From positions 1-64,000 of the forward strand of contig DATKFW010000003.1 in assembly GCA_035511075.1 (NCBI GenBank): a stretch of 64,000 nt of DNA. The letters are read 5' to 3'. Under the pieces are notes generated by a model. That model saw only the letters and a program-made list of their open reading frames with translations. It searched no databases and was not told the origin of the DNA. Each line of letters begins with the position of its first letter. Position 1 is the first letter of the stretch. The DNA comes from DATAUD01 sp035511075. GTDB taxonomy: Bacteria > Verrucomicrobiota > Verrucomicrobiia > Limisphaerales > Palsa-1400. Both the position numbers and the translations under genes were made by a program. Below are positions 9,401 to 15,401 of this stretch, piece by piece.

Positions 9401-10211
9401 CACCCTTCGAGCCCCCGGCAAAGACGACCAGAAGACCCGCGTGGGAATCAAAGCCAGGGAGTCGCGGGTTTACAAGTTGCGCCAGATGGAAGAACGCAAA
9501 GATTGGGACGAACTGCTTTCATTTATTGCCAAGGAGTTGGGAGCAAAACAGCCGCAGCCTAAGTTTCCGTCACAGTTTGTAGAAACCTTACGCCATCCAT
9601 TTTACAAAACACCTATCACGAGTGTAAAAGTGACAGCCCAGTCAAAAGATGATGACAGTTTTTCGCTTGTCAGGGAACCGACTTCTGAAAAGGCCCGCTC
9701 CGGCACCTATGTCATGCGAAAGCAGGAAGACAAATACCGTGAAATGCGAGTCTATCGCCTTCCCAAGCCCGGTCGATCTGGACCCTATGCGTGCTGGTTG
9801 CTGTTGCCTTGGTATGGGAAACTTGACGCACGAGGAAAGCGGTTCAAAACAGTTGAAAATGACTTTATGACGCGGGCCTGCAAAGACGCGGAGTTTGTTC
9901 GCTCGTTCCGACGGGATGAAATCGTCTGTTTTGCGAACAATCACCTGGCAAACAAAGGAATCAAACAAAATGAAAGTTGGCGCGTTGTCAGAACTGATGC
10001 CAAGGGGGATTTTTTGGCGACCGTCGGATTGTTGCCTGCGAATTTAGTTAGAGAAACAACCCATCCGATTACCGATGAAAAGGTCAAACTTGAACCCGTC
10101 GTTGTGGCACTAAATGATTTTATGAAAGCTTTGGAACGAAAAACATCTGCCGATGAGCTACCACATCCTCCACTTACTGAGCCAGAATCTCCGGGTGCGA
10201 CTAAAGCTTGA
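6441..10211 (+). CDS. cas9: CRISPR-associated endonuclease Cas9 (type II-C-like)
   Basis: This RNA-guided DNA endonuclease has about 1256 residues from ATG 6441, which follows GAGG closely; a TTG at 6432 is an alternative start. RuvC-I is FGFDVGTGSIGYAV with catalytic Asp19, followed by an arginine-rich bridge helix (KRRDLRRQRRTLRSRKYRRQ). RuvC-II is FIIIEMARDL with Glu515. HNH is VEHLVPRA with His617, then YNLTVT (Asn631) and STNAQK (Asn640). RuvC-III is RHHAIDAM with His814 and Asp817. All four nuclease motifs are therefore intact. The usual Asp before the HNH histidine is Glu here. The REC lobe spans about 100-500 and the C-terminal PAM-interacting part exceeds 400 residues, so the protein is longer than typical II-C Cas9s (about 1000-1100). 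Its sequence is visibly richer in A/T than its neighbours. The 3' end overlaps cas1 by 59 bases. Confidence 0.96.
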   Translation: MSKENAINDFLTGLVFGFDVGTGSIGYAVRKGTKFKDVGVLICDSEGSDLSKRRDLRRQRRTLRSRKYRRQWFASELNKLGLPKPVSPPHDPISLRLRALNGEALRPEELHAALTHLFKRRGYSKVPWAKVEALRKNGEKAKQEDSDTQKVITELEREMNAKGCSYPCQLLDLRRKEAGTLPKRKWGRNFPWGRQMLETEFRAIAEAQKGHFPELVKNVESLFHRNTREIKREVDGKKQTFHVFFKTDTGKEPGVLGIRWPKFENRGPGLDALEPFRKDHETGAWIPQHTLRRDNLLFKEWQLEVALRNFRVKRRLITVGRSKKEKYELIPPPPPALDALRKLWNERGHLWAEDLREWARNCGGQFELRDPDFNLTPRNDFSGRARFSKHGMAVIRQVIADAREKHDTAYSVWEQKFKDKNPKANEEDVANGYARFLTVGAASNQGAADNSYARTVAPPPVLILPGETTVGAFQRYLNTIRNPQVRHRVELFGRELRRLMKLHSQNQAPDFIIIEMARDLMMSQEQKDAKEAKDKERRDDRDKAAQILRDMGYVPEADNVKKFLLAQEAGWRCPFTLQPFCQSDFSKLTIAQLVQAENKPRFVKEVSSVFRDLEVEHLVPRAPLVCNEWYNLTVTLHSTNAQKRKRTPFQWLSVDRDGVPPDLDWERACKNAADRFGANSLKYQVFTSPNAAEIIENNAKRSIQQTAYIARCLREACLIHFGKEWLDWTDGAGRDPRLLPDNRASKSYLTTNGAITARLRDAWHLNGILWPKPQRLNDAEWNKLTDEEKTILKAKYKDERAVRALKNRQDHRHHAIDAMVISCAVPWQTFKPRLGNQQPEDGLCELDAETGEITKIWNPVFNDYGYGIMQAVESKMDLLLKFSTDRQIDLLRHHKSSQRNAQAFDTTAYGRREKFCGDELGQTLFVARKRMLDLKKSHLDPSNTGGFIFSPLLRDHISKEWESFSANEKNWFHIQSDWIGIFEAQINTLRAPGKDDQKTRVGIKARESRVYKLRQMEERKDWDELLSFIAKELGAKQPQPKFPSQFVETLRHPFYKTPITSVKVTAQSKDDDSFSLVREPTSEKARSGTYVMRKQEDKYREMRVYRLPKPGRSGPYACWLLLPWYGKLDARGKRFKTVENDFMTRACKDAEFVRSFRRDEIVCFANNHLANKGIKQNESWRVVRTDAKGDFLATVGLLPANLVRETTHPITDEKVKLEPVVVALNDFMKALERKTSADELPHPPLTEPESPGATKA

Positions 10212-11187
10212 CCAGCTTCACATCACGGACATGGAAAAGGGCACGGATAAAACCGTGCCGCTGGCGGATGTTGCCGCCATCGTCTGCGCAACGCGAGATA
10301 CGGAGTTCTCCAGCAGTTCGTTGCGGCGGATGGCGGAATTGAATGTTCTCCTGCTTATCTGCAATGAGAAGTTTGAGCCGTGTTCCATTACCGTACCATA
10401 TTATCGCCCCACAAACACGGAATTGCTGCGTCGCCAGATTGAGTGGACGCCCGAATGGAAAATAGCCATTTGGCGGCAAGTCATCACCGCCAAAGTCCGC
10501 AACCAGGCGGCGAATCTCATCCACTTAAAGCGAGCGCATACCGTTCTGACAAGTATTGCGGAACGATGCGCAGCAGGGCGAACGGCTTCGCCAGCCGAAA
10601 GCTCAGAGCCTGCCCTGCCTTGTCAAGAGGCAGGCCCTGTCGAAGCCAAATTCTCCATCGCAAACATCACCTCATCCAAGCGCGCCGCGTTTCATTCGGC
10701 TTCGCCGGATGCGTGTGAATCCCGTGCAGCGCGTCATTATTGGAAATATCTGTTACCTCGTTTGAGCGAGTGGCAGGAGACCGATGAAAAGCGGCGTGTT
10801 CCAGGTACGCGCGAAGGCGTGAACGGAATGTTGGATTACGGATACGCGATTTTACGGACGGCGGTGTTGCGCTCGCTCGCCGCGCATGGATTCATCGCGG
10901 CCATTGGCATCGCCCACGCGGCCAAGGCCGGAAGTTTTGCCCTGGCGGATGATGTGATAGAGCCGTTGCGTCCGTGGATTGATCGTGAGTTGCGCCTGTT
11001 TTTGCAAGGCGGAAAACGACCGATGGAGGAATGGATGCGGCAGGCAGTAGCCGTTCTGCAAGTGGAAGTATCGCTCAACCGGAATAAAATGCGTCTGCTC
11101 AACGCGATTGATGTGTATGTGCAAAGTTTTGCGGATGCCGCACTCGCCCGCGCACCGTTCCCGCTCAAAATCCCGATGCTTCCGTGA
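10153..11187 (+). CDS. cas1: CRISPR integrase Cas1 with internal insertion
   Basis: The 344-residue protein begins MSYHILHLLSQNLRVRL inside the end of cas9 in another frame. It is the catalytic subunit of the Cas1-Cas2 spacer integrase. The metal ligands are visible: Glu189 in CESRAARHYW, His255 in GIAHAAKAGSF, and Asp266/Asp267 with Glu270 in DDVIEPLRPWID. About 38 residues between the N-terminal domain and Glu189 (roughly 145-182, rich in Ala, Ser, Pro and Glu) have no counterpart in ordinary Cas1. They are encoded by a segment bounded by a 10-bp direct repeat. Without them the length would be about 306, normal for type II. The gene overlaps cas2 (GTGA). Confidence 0.95.
   Translation: MSYHILHLLSQNLRVRLKLDQLHITDMEKGTDKTVPLADVAAIVCATRDTEFSSSSLRRMAELNVLLLICNEKFEPCSITVPYYRPTNTELLRRQIEWTPEWKIAIWRQVITAKVRNQAANLIHLKRAHTVLTSIAERCAAGRTASPAESSEPALPCQEAGPVEAKFSIANITSSKRAAFHSASPDACESRAARHYWKYLLPRLSEWQETDEKRRVPGTREGVNGMLDYGYAILRTAVLRSLAAHGFIAAIGIAHAAKAGSFALADDVIEPLRPWIDRELRLFLQGGKRPMEEWMRQAVAVLQVEVSLNRNKMRLLNAIDVYVQSFADAALARAPFPLKIPMLP
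10583..10706 (+). repeat. In-frame repeat-bounded insertion within cas1
   Basis: The decamer CGGCTTCGCC occurs at 10583-10592 and 10697-10706, exactly 114 bases (38 codons) apart. The segment between contains inverted repeats, including GCCTGCC/GGCAGGC and CGGCT/AGCCG. Removing one period restores the usual Cas1 spacing before the catalytic Glu. It looks like a small palindromic element that inserted without breaking the frame. Confidence 0.65.
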
Positions 11188-11687
11188 GCGAGGAATCGAA
11201 CAATTCTGATACGCCATTACACGACGCCGATGAGCTGTTGCCCGATGAACGACCGAGACGACGCTTGCCTGAATCAGAAGCGCCGCTACAACTTCAACCT
11301 TTAACCGCTGCTGATCCATTGCCCCATCGCCGCTCACGCGGACGCACAGGCCGCGACCCGGTATGCAGCAAATATCGTATGGCTTGGGTGCTTGTCTTTT
11401 TTGATCTTCCAGTCGGCACGTCGGAGGAACGACGCGACGCTTCCAACTTCCGCAAAGATTTGCTCAAGGACGGGTACATGATGGTGCAATTCAGCATCTA
11501 TGCCCGTCCATGTGGTACGGCTGACCGCGTGGAAACCCAAGTTCGCCGCCTCAAAACCAAAATCCCCTCTAAAGGCGAAGTGCGCGGCCTCATGATTTCC
11601 GACGCACAATGGGGACGGATGATCATCATGCGAAGCCAGCAAAAGACGGATGCGGAGAAAATGCCTGCTCAGATGATGTTCTTTTAA
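11184..11687 (+). CDS. cas2: CRISPR integrase subunit Cas2 with N-terminal extension
   Basis: The 167-residue protein starts at a GTG overlapping the cas1 stop. The conserved Cas2 core begins near residue 61 with SKYRMAWVLVFFDLPV, which carries the conserved Asp, and continues through KDGYMMVQFSIYARPC to GEVRGLMISDAQWGRMII. The first 60 residues are hydrophilic, rich in Asp, Glu, Pro and Arg, probably disordered, and not part of the normal family, which is about 100 residues. An internal ATG at 11379 would begin inside the first beta-strand region and lose SKYR, so it is less likely. Cas2 is the structural partner of Cas1 in spacer acquisition. Confidence 0.92.
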   Translation: MSEESNNSDTPLHDADELLPDERPRRRLPESEAPLQLQPLTAADPLPHRRSRGRTGRDPVCSKYRMAWVLVFFDLPVGTSEERRDASNFRKDLLKDGYMMVQFSIYARPCGTADRVETQVRRLKTKIPSKGEVRGLMISDAQWGRMIIMRSQQKTDAEKMPAQMMFF

Positions 11688-11724
11688 AAATGAAGAACGG
11701 CGCAGAATTGCTTCTGCGCCGTTC
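11686..11724 (-). terminator. Intrinsic terminator of tracrRNA
   Basis: A perfect 13-bp stem (11695-11724) with a GCAA loop on the minus strand is followed by TTCATTTTT. The plus strand has no T-run after the stem, so the terminator works in the minus direction. It fixes the orientation of the tracrRNA. Confidence 0.85.
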
Positions 11725-11857
11725 AAGACCTCGTAACCTCACTGACAATCTTGCGACTGTCTGCTACCCCCTTTCGGGGCTGCGGGTGACAATGCAGTTC
11801 CGCAGGTTGGTCAACATATTTGAGATGGTGCCCCCCGTCCAAAGGTTGCCAAATCTC
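11686..11857 (-). ncRNA. tracrRNA
   Basis: About 170 nt are predicted on the minus strand, starting near 11857. The anti-repeat at 11856-11818 shares a 14-base exact core (TTGGACGGGGGGCA) with the plus-strand repeat and matches it over about 36 bases with mismatches and a bulge. It would therefore pair with a crRNA read from the minus strand. The tail can form a multi-branch fold closed by AACCT/AGGTT. Inside it are CTGCGG/CCGCAG, CCCC-GAAA-GGGG and GACAGTC-GCAA-GATTGTC hairpins, followed by a 13-bp terminator hairpin with a GCAA loop. Processing would be by RNase III with Cas9. The 3' end overlaps the cas2 stop codon. Confidence 0.85.
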
Positions 11858-11863
11858 GTCCAA

Positions 11864-11892
11864 ACTCTAATCTAACCCTTTTCCGCCGTCAA
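11864..11892 (-). promoter_or_regulatory. tracrRNA promoter
   Basis: Reading the minus strand, TTGACG (11892-11887) and TAGAGT (11869-11864) are spaced by exactly 17 nt. This places the start about seven bases later, right at the anti-repeat. The -35 lies only three bases from the first CRISPR repeat. Confidence 0.6.
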
Positions 11893-11895
11893 CCT

Positions 11896-13053
11896 AGTTT
11901 GCCAGCCCTTGGACGGGGGGCAATCCCAAACACCATCGGGACCTACCTCACGATCCTGGGCAGTTTGCAAGCCCTTGGACGGGGGGCAATCCCAAACAAC
12001 AGGGCCAGCACAGCTAAACGGCGCCGTAGTTTGCCAGCCCTTGGACGGGGGGCAATCCCAAACTGGGAGGAGCGCTGGTCCTCAACAACACCAAGTTTGC
12101 CAGCCCTTGGACGGGGGGCAATCCCAAACCTCCAGGCGCTCCCGCCGCTAATCAGAGTGAGTTTGCCAGCCCTTGGACGGGGGGCAATCCCAAACCATAC
12201 TCCACGCATGGCCAATCCAAGCCCTAGTTTGCCAGCCCTTGGACGGGGGGCAATCCCAAACGCAGGCGCGGCGCGAGAAGGACCAGGAGAGAGTTTGCCA
12301 GCCCTTGGACGGGGGGCAATCCCAAACTGGAGGTGGCAGTCATGGCCATTACCCGGCAGTTTGCCAGCCCTTGGACGGGGGGCAATCCCAAACCATTCAA
12401 CCGAGGTTACCTGACGGGGTGGAAGTTTGCCAGCCCTTGGACGGGGGGCAATCCCAAACTGTCATCTTTAGACACATTTTGCGCTGGCCAGTTTGCCAGC
12501 CCTTGGACGGGGGGCAATCCCAAACCCAAGCCACTGGCTGAGCAACTGGAAAAAGAGTTTGCCAGCCCTTGGACGGGGGGCAATCCCAAACTGGTCATCT
12601 TGCCTCAGGATGTAACGGTTTAGTTTGCCAGCCCTTGGACGGGGGGCAATCCCAAACTCCGATCCAGGTCGCGGCTAAGGCGATGGCAGTTTGCCAGCCC
12701 TTGGACGGGGGGCAATCCCAAACCTCATCCACGCGGGCCGCAATTGTCCGATTAGTTTGCCAGCCCTTGGACGGGGGGCAATCCCAAACGCAATCCGGCA
12801 CATCAATGGCCCATTGCACAGTTTGCCAGCCCTTGGACGGGGGGCAATCCCAAACCTCACGTACGGTGTACCTGGACCATTCTGTAGTTTGCCAGCCCTT
12901 GGACGGGGGGCAATCCCAAACACTATCACAGTTGGCCATCCTCGCCTCTGAAGTTTGCCAGCCCTTGGACGGGGGGCAATCCCAAACGAACGCCAGGCAG
13001 TCGGCGATGCCTTCCAAAGTTTGCCAGCCCTTGGACGGGGGGCAATCCCAAAC
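11896..13053 (-). CRISPR. Type II CRISPR array, 18 repeats / 17 spacers
   Basis: There are eighteen 36-bp repeats at an exact 66-bp period and seventeen 30-bp spacers. On the plus strand the repeat begins AGTTTGCCAGCCC and ends GGGCAATCCCAAAC, with GTTTG/CAAAC inverted ends. Seventeen copies are identical; only the second from the left (11962) differs, by one base (C to A). The strand given follows from the tracrRNA: pairing requires transcription from right to left. The lone degenerate repeat near the left end agrees with the left being the old end. I saw no spacer matching another part of this window, but this was not searched systematically. Confidence 0.97.
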
Positions 13054-13059
13054 GGGCGG

Positions 13060-13129
13060 TGAGCGGGGCCGCGACAGAAAATTGCCCGCGAAGAACGCAA
13101 AGATCGCATAGAACTGACCAAGGCGTCTT
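13060..13129 (+). repeat. Flanking direct repeat, right copy (REP-like)
   Basis: This is the partner of the repeat at 6217-6285, with about eight mismatches in 69 bases. It begins six bases after the last CRISPR repeat, where a leader would be expected. Just beyond it, TGCGCTCTTTGCGATCTCTG (13131-13150) is a partial inverted copy of its CGCAAAGATCGC core, giving a palindromic REP-like character. Confidence 0.75.
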
Positions 13130-13181
13130 TTGCGCTCTTTGCGATCTCTGCCGCCAAAACTTCATGGCACGTTGATGAGAC

Positions 13182-14381
13182 CTATCCAATCTCCAGCAAA
13201 TCCACCCCGATGATGTCCGGGTTTCCGTCCTGGATGGTTGACAGGAGCGAGGGCGGTGGATTCCCGGCCAACTGAATGCGGCAACTGGCGGCCAGCGCGC
13301 CTTCAAAAACAACGTTTTGCACTTCCTCGACATTCAGGCCGGCGCGGCGGATTTGGCCCATCACAAAGGCCAGCACGCCGACCCGATCATGATGGCGCAC
13401 CACCAGTTGCCATTTGGCCGGCGTGCGCCGGGCCAGGTTGACGCAATTCAACACCACACCGGTTTTGACGAAGGTCTCCACGACGAGCACCGCCTCATCC
13501 GCAATCGCGTTTTGCGCCTGGCCGGTCGAAGCGCCGATGTGATGTGTGCCGTACAGATTGACCGATTTCAGGATCGGATCGTCGAAGGCGCCCACAACTT
13601 CGGTCGGTTCGGGATCGAATACGTCCATGCCGACGCGGATGCGCTTGGACTCGACAGCCTCGCGCAACGCGGCCTGGTCCACCACTTCGCCACGGGAGGT
13701 ATTGATGAGGATGGCGCGGGGCTTCATGAGCCAGAGCCGGGCGGCATTCACCAACTTGCGCGTTTCCGGCCTCAACTCCACGTGCAGCGTCACGATTGCG
13801 TCCCGGAAAATGTCATCCACGTTCTCGATCCGTTCGACGCCCAGTTCCCCGGCCAGCTCGGGTGTGAGCGAACGCGACCAGGCCACCACGCGCAAGCCGA
13901 ACGCCCGCGCCCGCCGGATGACCTCGCGTCCGATGCTGCCGACGCCGATGACTCCGAGCGTCTTGCCGAAAACCCCGTCGGCAAAGGAAAATTCCTTTTT
14001 GTTCCATTGACCGGCGCGCAGGGCGGCAACGTTGTCCGGAATGCGGCGGTCGATGGCCAGAAGCAGGCCGAAAACCAGCTCGGCCACGGCGATCGAATTC
14101 TTGCCGGGACAATTGCTGACAAAGATGCCGAGGCTGCTGGCCGTCTTGACATCGATGGAATTGATTCCGGCGCCCGCCCGCAGGACCAGCGCCAGTTGGC
14201 GCGAGGCGTTAAGGACTTTGCCGGTCACTTTTTTGCCGCGCACGATCAGGATTTTACACGAAGGGGCCAGAGACAAGAGGTCTTCGGCAGCGGCGGTCGG
14301 CTGGTAGTCCACTTCGCAGCCGAATTGTTTGAGGCGATGGAGATGAGCTTCAGGAAAAGCGTCGGCAACAAGTGTCTTCAT
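13182..14381 (-). CDS. D-3-phosphoglycerate dehydrogenase-like (SerA family)
   Basis: This is a 399-residue D-isomer-specific 2-hydroxyacid dehydrogenase. It has the NAD-binding motif GVIGVGSIGREVIRRARAFG near residue 147, the conserved INTSRGEVVDQAAL segment with substrate-binding arginine, an Asp-Glu region (DVFDPEPTE) and the catalytic histidine in GTHHIGAST. The C-terminal 75 residues look like an ACT regulatory domain (VGVLAFVMGQIRRAGLNVEEVQN), as in short-form SerA. The likely reaction is oxidation of 3-phosphoglycerate to 3-phosphohydroxypyruvate, the first step of serine synthesis. Another 2-hydroxyacid substrate is possible. It sits next to the CRISPR island but looks like core metabolism. 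Confidence 0.85.
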   Translation of the reverse strand: MKTLVADAFPEAHLHRLKQFGCEVDYQPTAAAEDLLSLAPSCKILIVRGKKVTGKVLNASRQLALVLRAGAGINSIDVKTASSLGIFVSNCPGKNSIAVAELVFGLLLAIDRRIPDNVAALRAGQWNKKEFSFADGVFGKTLGVIGVGSIGREVIRRARAFGLRVVAWSRSLTPELAGELGVERIENVDDIFRDAIVTLHVELRPETRKLVNAARLWLMKPRAILINTSRGEVVDQAALREAVESKRIRVGMDVFDPEPTEVVGAFDDPILKSVNLYGTHHIGASTGQAQNAIADEAVLVVETFVKTGVVLNCVNLARRTPAKWQLVVRHHDRVGVLAFVMGQIRRAGLNVEEVQNVVFEGALAASCRIQLAGNPPPSLLSTIQDGNPDIIGVDLLEIG

Positions 14382-14414
14382 TTATTTGTGCTATCGCGCT
14401 CAACATTGGCGCGC

Positions 14415-15281
14415 TTATTGGTAATTGTTCATCCACGCCGGCCATCGGTTCACACTGTCGGCGTAGGTGGTATCGAAAGTTGTGCTCCAATTCAACCGCC
14501 AAAGTTGTTTCAAACCCGTGGCGCTGACCGAAGAGTCCAGAAAGACCAAATTGACCGGCTTGCCGCCCTCGTGTCTGGGGATGGAAAAGTTCGACATGTC
14601 ATCGGTCACGCTTTGCAGGCCGGGAGATGACGGCGGCGGATCGGTGTCCGAGGGATCGCTGCCATCGTAGTCGCAATCGGAAAACACCGGTACGTTATGC
14701 AGCGGACCGGCGGCCGAGAGAGTCCGCCAATAAGATGGATCGGCGCCATCAGCCCCGGTCGAAGGCGGCGGATTGTACATCCAGCCGTTGATTCCATAAC
14801 TGCCGAACAATCCGGGAGCGCCCCAATCCAGAACCGGATAAAGGTTTGAACCCATGATTCCCCAGGCCAGGGTCTGTGTGCTGTTGACAGTCCAGAGGTT
14901 GGCGCCCAGGTCACTGCGAAATTTTACCGCCAGGGGGCAGAGAGCGACTTTGTTGTTGATGTTGACGTAGGGTCGCAATGCCATCGACCACTCCCCGCCC
15001 GGACCCGGGACATCCCAGCCCATCGGCATGCTGTCGTGAAAATCGGCGCCATAGAGGTTGAAGCCCACAACCCACTGCCTGAGGTTCGAAACACATTGAA
15101 TGCGCTGCGCGTTGAGTTTGGCCGTGGCCAAAGCCGGCAGCAGCATCGCCGCCAGAATCGCGATAATGGCGATCACTACCAACAGCTCAATCAGCGTGAA
15201 AGCAACCGCCCGCCGGCTTTTGCCAGCGTGATCGGCGCGTAAACTTGCCGTCTTTGACCGCGATGACTGGTGCTTGTGCAT
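14415..15281 (-). CDS. Type II secretion-type prepilin (H-X9-DG family)
   Basis: This secreted pseudopilin-like protein has 288 residues from ATG 15281 (a GTG lies three codons upstream). After a basic leader it has the prepilin peptidase site and helix FTLIELLVVIAIIAILAAML, preceded by A, so cleavage is after a small residue just before the conserved Phe. The C-terminal part has HEGGKPVNLVFLDSS, matching the H-X9-D signature of the DUF1559-like prepilins abundant in Planctomycetes and Verrucomicrobiota. The function of this family is poorly known. Confidence 0.88.
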   Translation of the reverse strand: MHKHQSSRSKTASLRADHAGKSRRAVAFTLIELLVVIAIIAILAAMLLPALATAKLNAQRIQCVSNLRQWVVGFNLYGADFHDSMPMGWDVPGPGGEWSMALRPYVNINNKVALCPLAVKFRSDLGANLWTVNSTQTLAWGIMGSNLYPVLDWGAPGLFGSYGINGWMYNPPPSTGADGADPSYWRTLSAAGPLHNVPVFSDCDYDGSDPSDTDPPPSSPGLQSVTDDMSNFSIPRHEGGKPVNLVFLDSSVSATGLKQLWRLNWSTTFDTTYADSVNRWPAWMNNYQ

Positions 15282-15401
15282 TGATGTCACCGTCCCGGCC
15301 GCAATGAATTGCCGTTCAGAATCCTACCCCTTGGACCGTGACATATCGTAATCTATATCGTTCCCGGGTGGCGACAACCCCTTTTTGGCCCGTGAACCAG
15401 G

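Noticed and set aside
11899..12541. Long ORFs with repeated PALGRGAIPN or CQPLDGGQSQT motifs on both strands
   Set aside because: They are translations of the CRISPR repeat at a 66-bp period that happens to be divisible by three, not genes.
13054..13181. A duplicated 3' end of tRNA-Arg at the right edge of the CRISPR island (would indicate integrase-type attachment sites)
   Set aside because: I looked for the T-arm sequence CCGGTTCAATTCCGGG here and did not find it; only the REP-like repeat is shared between the edges.
13317..14630. 437-codon ORF on the plus strand
   Set aside because: It is antisense to serA, whose NAD-binding and catalytic motifs are unmistakable.
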